Shown here in pieces: positions 1 through 33,800 of a stretch of 64,000 nucleotides of DNA (position 1 is the first letter of the stretch; each line of letters starts with the position of its first letter). Under the pieces are notes generated by a model, which worked only from the letters and a program-made list of their open reading frames with translations, was not told the origin of the DNA and did no database searches. Position numbers and translations under genes: made by a program. The stretch is from Nipponacmea schrenckii (lineage: Eukaryota > Mollusca > Gastropoda > Lottiidae): the NCBI GenBank assembly GCA_030562195.1, contig JAUJPP010000007.1, forward strand, positions 15,063,769 through 15,127,768, given 5' to 3'.

Positions 1-485
1 CTAGTATAGTAGTATTAACCATGGTACTAGTATAGTAGTATTAACCATGGTACTAGTATAGTAGTATTAACCATGGTACTAGTATAGTAGTATTAACCAT
101 GGTACTAGTATAGTAGTATTAACCATGGTACTAGTATAGTAGTATTAACCATGGTACTAGTATAGTAGTATTAACCATGGTACTAGTATAGTAGTATTAA
201 CCATGGTACTAGTATAGTAGTATTAACCTGGTATATAGTAGTATTAACCATGGTACTAGTATAGTAGTATTAACCATGGTACTAGTATAGTAGTATTAAC
301 CATGGTACTAGTATAGTAGTATTAACCATGGTATTAGTATAGTAGTATTAACCATGGTACTAGTATAGTAGTATTAACCATGGTACTAGTATAGTAGTAT
401 TAACCATGGTACTAGTATAGTAGTATTAACCATGGTACTAGTATAGTAGTATTAACCATGGTACTAGTATAGTAGTATTAACCAT
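1..485. repeat. 26-bp minisatellite, cut by window edge
   Basis: About 18.5 copies of a 26-bp unit, CTAGTATAGTAGTATTAACC plus ATGGTA, nearly identical except one shortened copy near 229-237. Each unit holds the palindrome CCATGG. The array continues to the left of the window. Confidence 0.97.
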
Positions 486-873
486 GTATGTAATAAAAGT
501 AGATCTATTTATTTACCTTCAATATATTAGTAAATTTCTGTAATCTAGAGATGGCAGCATTGATCATGTAACTCTGTCTCATTTGAAACGTAACCTACAA
601 AATATTTGTAATGACTGTAACTCTGTTTATATCAATTATTGATAGGCCTATGTAAAATATTATCTGTAATGATAGCTAACACAACAATAATAAGACTAAC
701 TTCACAAACAATACCTAACCCCACCCCACCTCATTTACTAAAAGCCTAATCTTCATAGTGTTTGAGCCACATGAGCACAATAATCTCACGAAGTATTCTG
801 GGGTTAAATCTATGAGTAACCACACGGGTGTTGATATTTAAAAATGTTAATGAAAGAAACAAGGAGATATAGA

Positions 874-979
874 GGTTATCCTATGGCTACAAGTGGATAT
901 GGTTTTTATCCTATGAGTGCTTGTGATATTTTCACGAGTGGCATAAAAACCACATCCACGAGTTAGCCATTGGATAACC
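874..979. repeat. Imperfect 106-bp palindrome, MITE-like
   Basis: Arms of about 37 bp: GGTTATCCTATGGCTACAAG at the left and its imperfect complement ending GCCATTGGATAACC at the right, with AAAACCACATCC pairing internally. It could fold into a long hairpin. Confidence 0.7.
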
Positions 980-1024
980 TATTTATCCTATACCTAATAT
1001 GAAAAATATAAATTTCAAATTTAC

Positions 1025-1420
1025 TGATAAATAAAGCGCAAGTGTTGAACGGTGACAGCCTTTGGCCCCGCCCATCGAATACCAAAATAGTTATTCAATG
1101 GCCCGTTTTATAATGTGAAAATATTAATTTTTATCCAACTGAAAAATTTTGATTTTTTTTTATCTAGAATGCATCACAGACATAGTACATAAGAAAAAAA
1201 CTCATCTAAAACAAATGGTTCTAATGCAAATAAGCAAATGGGTTAAACGATACAGCCTTTGGCCCCGCCCATCGTGTACCAATATGTTTATTCAAAATCC
1301 ACAATGGCTACAAGAATATCACTTTTATCCAACTAAAAATTTAAATTTTTTTTTTTTATCTAGAATGCATCACAGACATAGTAAATGAGAAAAAAAACTC
1401 ATCTACAACAAATTTGAAAT
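1025..1420. repeat. Two-copy tandem duplication, about 180 bp
   Basis: CAGCCTTTGGCCCCGCCCAT and TCTAGAATGCATCACAGACA each occur twice in the same order, with divergence between copies. Confidence 0.75.
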
Positions 1421-1687
1421 ATTTATTTTTCATGTCAAGTATGAGATAAAACAATTTAGATACAGATAGAATCCATTCTTCTAGGCAATCAATGACTTAA
1501 TTGATCATCCCTGGTATAGAAATTATACCATATTGTATAATCCATTACTTGTCTTATACCCACTTTATTTCATTAATACAGCCCATCTCTAAACCAACCC
1601 TCTAACCGACTATGTTTCAGAGCCCCTCTAACAAATTATATGGTTAAGACACACACAGATACTACAAGTTCTTTCAATTCAACTTAC

Positions 1688-21301
<19,614 letters not shown>

Positions 21302-21803
21302 GTGATGTGTGGTTTTCTGCAGATGATCATTGTTGACAGGTCAAATAAAGTTACAATAAAATGTGCGTTAAATATGTCGCTTTAAAAATATAAAATCGTG
21401 CTTCTACAGGAGGCTGCCATCTTGAATTCAGCGCCATCTCTTTAGTTTCTTAAAATATTATACCGGGGCGAGTCGAAAAACGAATAATAATATTAGTCCT
21501 TATATTGATATAATAAATATTGCGATTTGTAGGGTAGTAAATTTGAATGTCACAAATAAAAACTTGTTTGGATAATTTGAATACAGCGTTTCATAAACTG
21601 GCATACCTGTAATTATTCTGAAGTTATCGGGAAGCTGGAAGCTGTCACAGTGTCAGCAGTGCAAAAGTGATCCAACTGTATTTTTTGTAGTTTGAAGGGA
21701 AGTAGACAACTTCAAACTGGTGGGAAATTCAGATAAAAGATCAAATTGAAAATTTCGATATAGTCTATCTGGGTACTCCTGCTTTTAATATCAATGATCA
21801 GTC
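21302..21803. promoter_or_regulatory. Intergenic region between LARS2 and NBN starts, likely bidirectional promoter
   Basis: The two start codons face away from each other 502 bp apart, so the 5' UTRs and core promoters of both genes must fit here or in upstream non-coding exons. A more GC-rich patch (ACCGGGGCGAGTCG) is near 21472-21485. No convincing TATA box was seen. Two minus-strand ATGs at 21437 and 21420 open short frames upstream of the LARS2 start and would be upstream ORFs if transcribed. Confidence 0.5.
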
Positions 21804-24800
21804 ATGTGGTATTTAATTTCTGAATCAAAACCAGGTAAATGCTAATATCATGCCCAATCCTAATCTATGGAAAGAGTGGTATTTGTGCTGAATTCATACT
21901 TTTGGTACAGGTAGCCTACTACACTGACAGTGAGAGTTAGTGGAGTCAGTGTCAGTCACATTCATAATAGAATCACATGGAGTCAGTGTCAGTCACATTC
22001 ATAAAAGAATCACATTTCGCCAATTATTTCTGTTTCAACTTCAAAATAGAATCTTGAATTGTTAGTTATTTGGGTTGATGGAAATGCTCTAGTCAAATAA
22101 GTAGGCAATGATTATTTACCCTCTACCTCTATGATCTACTTGATACACCTACTTTCTATATCCTACAGAGACATTTTCTGACATGGGAGTGCATCTCATA
22201 AATCGTGGTCCATTTTTAGTGTAGGCCTATATGCGCTAGGTCAACTGTCAAAATAAGTATGATAAGGCCTACACAGAGTTTATACTATAATATTCTAGTA
22301 GGGATTTATACAGGAACCTTAAGAAAGACAATGGGATGACTGACAGACATTTGTAGACAAAAGTTATAAAATTGTACAATAGCATCTGCATATTAATTGA
22401 CTCCACTGACGGAGTGGGAACTCGGTGACAGAGAGACAGGCTCATTGACGTAAGTGACAACCTCATGGATGTGAGTGGCGAACTCATTGACGGAGTGACC
22501 GGCTCACTGACGTACTGAGGTATCCCTTAATCTTGTTTTTGATGTTTATGTTATACCTAGAAGTGTCTTTCATTGGGGGGAGTATAATTTCACGGTAAAA
22601 ACATTTCAAATTATAAAGCTTATGGAGATTTTAAGACATTATTCAAGTCACTCAATTTGCCCAATGTAATTGTTTTTTATTAATGACAGGAATTATTTTA
22701 CTGTTTTGAAAACCTAGGTCTAATCTAAATGTTTCAAATTTTTGATGTTGCTCGTTTAAATTTTTTTATAGCCTACTATGTTTACCATGTTAATATGATT
22801 TTAGGTGAGAAGTATGTTTTCCTTTGTGGGAAGGAGTATATTTTTGGTAGGAAAGATTGTGATATAGTGCTTAGTGGAGATCCTTCAGTTAGTAGAAAAC
22901 ATGCTTCTATTCAAGTCACTCATTCTGATGCCAACCTGGTAATTGTATAGTTTTATTAATTATATTATGGAATTATGATGTACTGTTTTGAAACCTATTT
23001 TCAGTTTCTATTGATGTTGCTCTGTTTGCAACATTTTTTCTCATAGGCCTACTATGTGACATATTTTTTTTGCTATTTTTTAGGCTTACCCTGATAAACA
23101 GCCTATTATTCAGTTAAAAGACTTATCGAAGTTTGGGACATTTGTTGACAGTAAAAAGGTTGATGGCAACATTCTGTTACAAGATGGGAATACAGTTTGT
23201 TTCGGATCACCTAAGTCAGGTTTCATGTAAGTTTTTGAAGAAAAGTTTATTTGTTATCACTTAAACAAAAGGACCTATAAATTACACTCATTTCAGAACC
23301 TGGACATTTCTGTGCTTTGACTTATGGGTACCTCCTTAGACTTCTTGGCTCTATAGAAATATGGACACTTCCTGTTGTTAACGATGTCTTTTACAAAAAT
23401 AAACGATGAATAAATTAAACTACATGTCCCTTATTATCTGACTACATTGATCTTTGATTGACTTGTTTCTCTCATTTCATAGATATTTCAAAAATAATAT
23501 TTTCAAGTGTTTGTCATTTTGTCTTGGATGTTTTTTGGGTCCGTAGAAATATAAAGTGTAGTTATTTACAATTGCAGTAGACACATTACCTTCCAGAAAA
23601 TTCTGGTGAAAATTATCTAGGGCCTACTTTTTTGACTGAAGCCCTTCAGTAAAATCGTATTTACTAGTGGGAGACACAAGTATTCAAGAAAAGTGACTAT
23701 ATAATTCCCCAAAATATGTCATGCTAAATAAAGATAGAAGTCAGAGCTGTTTCTATCTGGTCTTTTTAAAACAGTCTGACTTATATTATTATCTGTTAAT
23801 TTCTCTGGTCTTTTTAAAAGAGTCTGGCTTAAATTATTATTTGTTAAATTTCTCTGGTCTGTTTATAATGTTCTGACTTATATTATTATCTGTTAATTTC
23901 TCTGGTCTGTTTATAATGGTCTGACTTATATTATTATCTGTTATATTTCTCTGGTCTGTTTATAACAGTCTGACTTATATTATTATCTGTTATATTTCTC
24001 TGGTCTGTTTATAATGGTCTGACTTATATTATTATCTGTTAATTTCTCTGGTCTGTTTATAATGGTCTGACTTATATTATTATCTGTTAATTTCTCTGGT
24101 CTGTTTATAAGTCTGACTTATATTATTATCTGTTATATTTCTCTGGTCTGTTTATAATGGTCTGACTTATATTATTATCTGTTAAATTTCTCTGGTCTGT
24201 TTATAATGGTCTGACTTATATTATTATCTGTTAAATTTCTCTGGTCTGTTTATAAATCTGACTTATATTATTATCTGTTAAATTTCTCTGGTCTGTTTAT
24301 AATGGTCTGACTTATATTATTATCTGTTAAATTTCTCTGGTCTGTTGATAATGTCTGACTTATATTATTATCTGTTAATTTCTCTGGTCTGTTTATAATG
24401 GTCTGACTTATATTATTATCTGTTAAATTTCTCTGGTCTGTTTATAATGGTCTGACTTATATTATTATCTGTTATATTTCTCTGGTCTGTTTATAATGGT
24501 CTGACTTATATATTATCTGTTAATTTCTCTGGTCTGTTTATAATGGTCTGACTTATATTATTATCTGTTAATTTCTCTGGTCTGTTTATAATGGTCTGAC
24601 TTATATTATTATCTGTTAATTTCTCTGGTCTGTTTATAATGGTCTGACTTATATTATTATCTGTTATATTTCTCTGGTCTGTTTATAATGGTCTGACTTA
24701 TATTTTATCTGTTATATTTCTCTGGTCTGTTTATAACAGTCTGACTTATATTATTATCTGTTAAATTTCTCTGGTCTGTTTATAATGGTCTGACTTATAT

Positions 24801-27800
24801 TATTATCTGTTAATTTCTCTGGTCTGTTTACAATGGTCTGACTTATATTATTATCTGTTAATTTCTCTGGTCTGTTTATAATGGTCTGACTTATATTATT
24901 ATCTGTTATATTTCTCTGGTCTGTTTATAATGGTCTGACTTATATTATTATCTGTTAATTTCTCTGGTCTGTTTAAACACTTTATCATTATCTGTTATAT
25001 TTCTCTGGTCTGTTTATAATGGTCTACTTATATTATTATCTGTTAATTTCTCTGGTCTGTTTAAATGTCTGACTTATATATTATCTGTTAATTTCTCTGG
25101 TCTGTTTAAAGTCTGACTTATATTATTATCTGTTAATTTCTCTGGTCTGTTTACAACACTCTGACTTATATTATTATCTGTTAAATTTCTCTGGTCTGTT
25201 TATAATGGTCTGACTTATATTATTATCTGTTAATTTCTCTGGTCTGTTTACAATGGTCTGACTTATATTATTATCTGTTATATTTCTCTGGTCTGTTTGC
25301 AACATTTACATTCCATGTTTTCGCCATTTTGGGGGATAATTTGGGTCTTGAATATTTGTAAATAGTCTTCATAGGTACTAGTTGAAATGCATGAAAATCA
25401 CATAAATTATACAAGTAAAGAATATTTTATTGATTTATGGTAAAGAATTTTAACATTGAAAACAATAGGCCCTGTGAAAATTATGGTCACGAAAAGAAAA
25501 AAAAAAACTGTAGATTTCAGTCTCCCGGCGGTAGAGACAGCATGCAAAAGCGGTAGAAACCCGTCGGAATCGGTAGATTACACATTTATGCACATAATTG
25601 GTTCGAAAATACCTTAAACTAGGAGTTTTACTTCTATTTCTATGTATATTCTATAAAAAGCAGTCTCAAGACATACAGAGTCATCATTCTAACCTCTAAC
25701 ATAGATGATTATTTTAAACACAATTTTGATGATGAAACCGTCAAACCGTGAACACTATTACTGATTAGCTTAAAAATATACTGTTTTTGAGACTATGGTA
25801 TTTTTTTTCCAACCAATGGCAGACTTGAACAATCATGTTACAACAACATGAAAGGTCTTTTCTACTCATGAACATATTATGATACTTCAAAGATATTTTG
25901 TTATTTTTCTGATTAATTTGTGCTTTTCTTTATTTAAAGGGTTGTGTTTGAACCATTTATAATTACCACATCATGTCTGGATAGTGACAGTAAGAAATTA
26001 ACTCGCAGTATCATGAAAAATCTTGGAGCACATGTCCTCAATGAATATAGATCAGATTGTAATTTGTTAGTTATGAATACTATTAGTGTCACTATAAAGG
26101 TAAGTTGTAAGTTGTTAGTAATAAATATAGATCAGATTGTAATTTGTTAGCAATAAATTTTATCAGCACATTTATGAAGTAAGTGAAAGTTGAATTTATA
26201 AACAATTAATATAGATCAGAATGTAATTTGTTAGTAATAAATATAGATCAGAATGTAATTTGTTAGTAATAAATATAAACCATAATGTAATTTGTTAGTA
26301 ATGAATATAGATCAGAATGTAATTTGTTAGTAATGAATACAGACTAGGCTGTAATTTGTAATAAATATAGATCAGAATGTAATTTGTTAGTAATAAATAT
26401 AGATCAGAATGTAATTTGTTAGTAATAAATACAGACTAGGATGTAATTTGTAATAAATAAAAACCAGAATGTAATTTGTTAGTAATAAATATAGATCAGA
26501 ATGTAATTTGTTAGTAATAAATATAGATCAGAATGTAATTTGTTAGTAATAAATATAGATCAGAATGTAATTTGTTAGTAATAAATATAGATCAGAATGT
26601 AATTTGTTAATAATTGATATAGATCAGATTGTAATTTGTTAGTAATAAATATAGATCAGAATGTAATTTGTTAGTAATAAATATAGATCAGATTGTAATT
26701 TGTTAATAATTGATATAGATCAGAATGTAATTTGTTAGTAATAAATATAGATCAGATTGTAATTAGTAGTAATAAATATAGATCAGATTGTAATTTGTTA
26801 GTAATAAATATAGATCAGAATGTAATTTGTTAATAATTAATATAGATCAGATTGTAATTTGTTAGTAATAAATATAGATCAGAATGTAATTTGTTAGTAA
26901 TAAATATAGATCAGATTGTAATTTGTTAGTAATAAATATAGATCAGAATGTAATTTGTTAGTAATAAATATAGATCAGAATGTAATTTGTTAGTAATAAA
27001 TATAGATCAGATTGTAATTTGTTAGTAATAAATATAGATCAGATTGTAATTTGTTAGTAATAAATATAGATCAGATTGTAATTTGTTAGTAATAAATATA
27101 GATCAGAATGTAATTTGTTAATAATTAATATAGATCAGAATGTAATTTGTTAGTAATAAATATAGATCAGATTGTAATTGTTAGTAATAAATATAGATCA
27201 GATTGTAATTTGTTAGTAATAAATATAGATCAGATTGTAATTTGTTAATAATTAATATAGATCAGATTGTAATTTGGAGTAATAATATAGATCAGATTGT
27301 AATTTGTTAGTAATAAATATAGATCAGATTGTAATTTGTTAATAATTGATATAGATCAGAATGTAATTTGTTAGTAATAAATATAGATCAGATTGTAATT
27401 TGTTAGAGTAATAATTAATATAGATCAGAATGTAATTTGTTAGTAATAAATATAGATCAGAATTGTAATTTGTTAGTAATAAATAAAGATCAGAATGTAA
27501 TTTGTTAGTAATAAATATAGATCAGATGTAATTTGTTAGTAATTAATATAGATCAGAATGTAATTTGTTAGTAATAAATATAGATCAGAATGTAATTTGT
27601 GAGTAATAAATATAGATCAGAATGTAATTTGTTAGTAATAAATATAGATCAGATTGTAATTTGTTAGTAATAATATAGATCAGATTGTTAATTTGTTAGT
27701 AATAAATATAGATCAGAATGTAATTTGTTAATAATTAATATAGATCAGATTGTAATTTGTTAGTAATAAATATAGATCAGATGTAATTTGTTAGTAATTA

Positions 27801-30800
27801 ATATAGATCAGAATGTAATTTGTTAGTAATAAATAAGATCAGAATGTAATTTGTTAGTAATAAATATAGATCAGAATGTAATTTGTTAGTAATAAATATA
27901 GATCAGAATGTAATTTGTTAATAATTAATATAGATCAGATTGTAATTTGTTAGTAATAAATACAGACCAGGATGTAATTTGTTAGTAATAAATATAGATC
28001 AGAATGTAATATATTAGTAAATAAACAAAGATCAAAATGTAATTTGTTAGTAACAAATATAGATCAAATTTATTTGTGGGTTTTGAATTTATCAGCACTA
28101 CTATGAAGTAAAGTAAGTTGAGTTTGTTAATAATGAATAGTTTCATTTCAGTTTCTTAGTAACCATTTCTTTCATTGTCACTGTAAAGATTAGTGGTACA
28201 TGTATGTTAAAGGGGCCCAGGCTTTATTTGTTTTGGACAATCATCCGACAGCCTCAAACACATGAAATCTTTTGGTTAGCTAATCAGAAATAGTCTACAG
28301 AACTTACCTTTGAGATTTGAGCCTTCAAATCCATGTGTATCCATAATTATCTGTGTTTGAAAAATCATAATGACTTAAGAAATTACGAAAGTCCCGCCAT
28401 TTTGTTTGAGGCATATTTCAAGGTATTTGGGTAGCTATATAACATAAAACAATTTTTTATAGGTTGTTTGTGCATTGATCAATCAAAATTATATAGTTAC
28501 ACCTAAATATTTAGAAGATTATCAAAAATATTTACAAGGACAAGGGGAAAAGCCTGATCCACAAAAGTAAGTATTTATGTATAAGATAATTAATTAGTTT
28601 AACCATCATCTCTGTCCGTCTGCGAAAGCTGTGGTGGCTCACCGAGGTAAATGCTTGCTTGCTAAATTGTGGGTCCAGGGTTCAATCCCAGCAATCGTTG
28701 ATATGAACTTTCATATTTTGAAACCCCTGTCAGTGATGCGCTGACTTGGAAAAGCGTGAAGTTTTTCCGATGGAAGTCCTGTGTGCTAAAGACTGTGAAC
28801 TTAAAGATCTCTTGATAGTCTGGAAAATTTCCTAGACTGCACCTTGCATTAGCATATTACATGCAGAAGAGTAGGATGTAAAACTCCATTCATTTCATTT
28901 CTGTCTGTCTTCACACATTTCTAGTAGACACAATAAACAGTATGGCTATTTTCATCTATGTAAGTTACATATAAATTTGAAGTGAGTTCATTCAATCCTG
29001 GCAAAGGTCGAGATGTACTTTCGGATTTTTCAGCCTGGTTTCCCCTTGTCAGTGATGCAGGTCGGAGGGACTGACTTGGAAAAGGCGTCTAGTTGTTCAC
29101 ATGGGACAATAAACCAAGGCCCCGTGTGCTATAGGCCGTGCACGTTTAAGATCCCTCGACAGTTGGAAATTACAACAAGTAGGGGTAAAATTTCCCTCAT
29201 TGCACACTGCATGGCGTTGCCCATCTTCATTAGCCCATAAAGTGCAGAAGAGTAGGACATAAAACTCCATTCATTTCATTTTAATTTTTGAAGAGGGTAC
29301 AGGAGTAATTAAATTACCTGAAAGATCAGGAGCCTGTTTCTCGAAAACTTAACTTAGGATGATTTTAGTGTTCCGATGGTCAGATTGGTCAATCACTAAA
29401 ATTGAGGTTTTATTAACCAATCAGGTTACTGTATTTCTAAATCTTGATTGTATCTTTGTTCAAATTTTGTGAAACAGGTCCCAGAAAGTCCAATTTTATA
29501 GTCAGGGAAGTACTTTACATTTTCTTTGCTTATTTTTCTTGCAGCTATTTACCAACAGTTATTGAGTCCCAAGTTGATTCAGAAAAAGTCTCATTTCTAC
29601 CAAATAATAAACGCAGAAACATTTTCACGAAGATGAAATTCATTTTCTTTAGTCCTAAACAGGTAACTTTTTTATTATACGCCCACATGAATATGTGGAC
29701 GTATATTGTCGTCGCCCCTGTCCGTCAACATTTGTTGTAGACACTATAAAAGCTACAATTTTCAATTGATTTTAATGAAACTTGGTATGAGCATTGGTAT
29801 TGATAAGACAGCAGTCAAGCTCGATTTGGATGATTTTTCAATAAACGGTTTTTGAGTTATTGCCCTTGCCTCTATATTTATTGTAGACACAATAGAAACT
29901 ACAATTTTCAATGGATTTTAATGAAACTTGGTGTGAGCATTGGAATTGATAAGACGGAGGTCAAGTTTGAATTTGAATATTTTTCTATTAACGGTTTTTG
30001 AGTTTTTGACCTTGACTTCAATATTCATTCAGTGAATGTTTTTTGAGTTATTGCTCAATTTATTATTGAAATTCCATCCTGCCAGTTGGCGTATGTTACC
30101 TTGCCTGGCAAGCTATCTTTAAACCTTCTTCTTTCGTGTCTATATACTGATTTAAAAATCTTCAAATTTGTTTGATTTCTCAAAGTAAATCAAGCAAGCC
30201 ATATTCTTATGTGCTCAAATCTCTCTGTTGTTTTCACCTTTATTGTACAGTTAGTGAATATTTCTAACAACACTTATACATTCTACTAGTACTAGATAGT
30301 TGATAAAAAGAGCAAAAGATGGTGTCATAACTGTTATTTAAACACGCCTGTGCACTATATTCCCAATATGGTACATTTTAGTTTAAAAAGATGAAGTTAG
30401 CTATAGAACTATCTGATGGAATACCTCTCTTGTTAGAAGATGGATTAAAAGAGAATGATAAATCTATGCTATATGAAGCAGGAACTGTAGTTATGGCACC
30501 AAATGAAGGTGTTGGTACCCTTCCAGCAGCAACTCAAGAATTTTATCATCAAGTCACTAGAATTCTCACTAAGTAGGTACGGGTAACACCATACTTTACT
30601 TGCCATGACAGACTTTTATAGTGATCTTATTCTATACTTTACATGTCATGACAGACTTTTATAGTGATCTTATTCTATACTTTACATGTCACGACAGACT
30701 TTTATAATGATCTTATCCTTGCTTTACTTGCCATGACAGACTTATATAGTGATCTAATTCTATACTTTACATGTCATGACAGACTTTTATAGTGATCCTA

Positions 30801-33800
30801 TTCTTTACTTTACATGTCATGACAGACTTTTATAGTGATCTTATTCTATACTTTACATGTCATGACAGACTTTTATAGTGATCTTATTCTTTACTTTACA
30901 TGTCATGACAAACTTTTAAAGTGATCTTATTCTCATGATGTCATGATGGGAAAGTGGGTTATATCTTACATGGCAATAGCTTATTCAGAATGAACAAGGC
31001 TATGTTTTTTGGTTATTCAATAGGAAGGGGAAGACTATGATTGGTGATAGTGAAGTGGGTTATGCTGTATTATATTGTTCAACAGAAAAACATTGTAATC
31101 CAGATATACCACAGCCATGTAAGTTATTTAAGAAGTAAACGTTGGTCTCATTAGCAGTAATGGTGTGTTAACGAAATAGATCAAATGACAAACTGAATAA
31201 CTTGACAAACTGATAACTTGACAAACTGTGTGTTTGTTTTGTGGGGTGATTATTGTATTTACACACAAAAGATACTCATAAAACCAACGTTTAATTCTTA
31301 TATTTATATTTTTCATACAAATTATGAACACACAAATCTAAACTAAGTAAATTTGAAACAAACTTTTTCAAAAATGAAATTAATATAATGTGTTATACAG
31401 AGATTATTTTCTGTACTCCTGGTAAGTCCAGCTGTTGCATATTAACATTTATTTAATACAGTAGTTGTTATCCATATAATTGTGTCCTGATATGCAATTA
31501 ACAACAGATCCCTTTTAACAAAGTTTGGGACTTTTGAATTTATGTCCATTCTTAGAACAACACAAAATATTGTACAATGCAGCTGACCTGGTAATATTTT
31601 TATTATCACCAGTATAAAGTACCACAATACAGTCGAAGGCTAAACTTACACCTTATAATAGAAGTATTGTGGTACCAGGTGAGACACAGGTACATGGCAG
31701 GATATCCAAAAAGGTCTCGATGGATTCATTATTCGTTTTCTGTTTTTGACAAATTTGACTATTTTCATGTTAGAAATATTTTAAAATTAAGTGAACCAAA
31801 AATAGATAGGAACAACACATAAAATGTGCCATTGAGTCAGGGTCTATCTGATGATATCACATCTGTATTATATGTACAGGGAACAGGTGGGGTGGGGCAG
31901 ACTTATTAAACTATACAGTACATGGAGGAACTGAAAATATCTTGTTATTTACAGCTCAGATAATACCAGATATTAAATCTCAATCTATAAGTACTGATAT
32001 AACATTGGATACTCATGATATACTAGCTCATGATACGGAGATTTCAAAACAAGGGTATGTTTTACACCTTTTTTATTTTTTTATTCATCAATCAAATTAA
32101 TGATAACATGATGACATGACATTATGGCGGAAATACTGTACATGTTACCTAATAGTTTTAATTTGACAGATTGAAATTTGTTGTCCGTATACAATGTCCA
32201 GTTGAAAATAGCCTGTCAGACATAAGGTATAGGTCTTCCAGTCAATTAGTTACTAAACACTATCAGTTAATTCTGTGCAGGTATTGATCTGAATGGAGAT
32301 TGTTTCGAAGTCGTGAAAAAATATTAGTCATTTTTTAATTTTGATTGCTGAGATCAACTTTGCATCCATGTGTTCATGGATTATTCACTCAAGTGTCCAA
32401 TTTTGTAAGGCAAATCTTTGGATTTGGTTAATTAATGAACAATAATTGATTGGCTAATGGAAACACAGATTTCGATCAAACTTTGCAAAACTTTGTAGTT
32501 GTGCCAAAATTGACCTAATTGAACATAGGCTGCCAGTGGGTGTATGTTACTTAGCCTTACAAGCTATCTTGGTTAATTGAGTGGGACAAATAGGAGAAGT
32601 TTTACAAATGAAATGAATGAAGTTTTACGTCTTAGTCTTCTGCACCCTTATGAGCTGATGAAGATGGGCAACAATATGCACTGTGCATGAGAGAAATTTT
32701 GCCAAGAGAGCAGCAGCCTACTCTTTTTGATTTCCAGCTGTCGAGGGTCTTAAAGGAGCACAGCTGTAGCACACGGGGACTTGGTTGATTGTCCCGTCTG
32801 AACAACTAGACACATTTCATCAGCCCCATCGACCTTTATCACTAAAAGATGGAAACCAGCTTGTTAAAATATCTCAACCTATGAATTGATTGGACCTTCA
32901 GGTAAAAGACCAACCATATAACTCACAGAGCCATGGCAGCCTCCTAAGAGACATTTTATAGGGACAGTCATGTAAAATTATGATTATTCTTTTTACAGTA
33001 AAAAAGAAAAGAAGATTATTGATGACAATGGTGGTATTAAAGTTATAGATGAAACAATAATTGCGAAGGTATGAGTATAAAAAGTTTTCAATGTTTAGAT
33101 ATATGTGTGTGTGTTTTATTTAAGGAATACATCAGCTTAGAATGAACATAAAATCTAAAAATTTTAAACTTGGCCAATCAGTATATATATATGTTTCTGT
33201 AAATAATAACTGAATCCTTATATATTCTAATAAATCAAAAGAACTTAGTAGTAGACCATAAATTGATTAAGCGTTTTTTAAAATGACTTAGTTTAGAATT
33301 GTGAGTTTTCTGGATTTTACAGAAAGCTCTATTACTTTATACCACCAGATAAGTTCACTGATGAATATACACTCATATTGACCATTCTTGAGAACTACAA
33401 TTTTAAGTTCATTCTAAGACACAGTATCCCTTTAATTAATTTAATTTTCATTAATTTTGCCAATTAATGTGAATCAGTCAATTAACTTTATAACATTGAT
33501 TATAATTATCTAATAATATACCACCCCATGCTAAATAGAAATATATAAACACATTTGATCAGTGTTGTTATTTATGGCAGCAAGTATATCTTCTGATATG
33601 CTCTGAAAAAAATTAAAAAAAGAAACAAACAACTATATTTTACAAGGTTAACAACTTAGGTTCACAAGTCCGCCGTGACAGGGATCCTTTCTACCAGCTG
33701 GTCCTTGGCCAAACCTCTTGGCATTGATCTTTCTCAGATTATCTGTACCCATTTACAGCTGGGTGGACTGGAATTATGAAGATGAATTATTCAAGGTCAT

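Larger units (their letters stand above)
486..1687. other. LARS2 intron sequence without exons
   Basis: After exon 1839-1688 the LARS2 frame must continue, but no matching exon was found down to position 1. The stretch holds a 106-bp palindrome (874-979) and a roughly 180-bp two-copy tandem duplication (about 1025-1420, marked by CATCACAGACATAGTA twice). Nothing else was recognised. Confidence 0.55.

Noticed and set aside
21370..21437. Minus-strand ATGs at 21437 and 21420 as LARS2 starts
   Set aside because: Their short frames stop without a usable donor in the right phase, whereas the ATG at 21301 joins exon 2 in phase and matches the family N-terminus.
22729..22804. ATG-led extension before NBN exon 2 as the NBN start
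   Set aside because: A TTTTAG acceptor at 22804 and the phase-1 exon with MWYLISESKP at 21804 give the conserved FHA N-terminus; the upstream part is intron.
23736..28075. CRISPR-like regular repeats
   Set aside because: Units are contiguous with no unique spacers; these are eukaryotic minisatellites.
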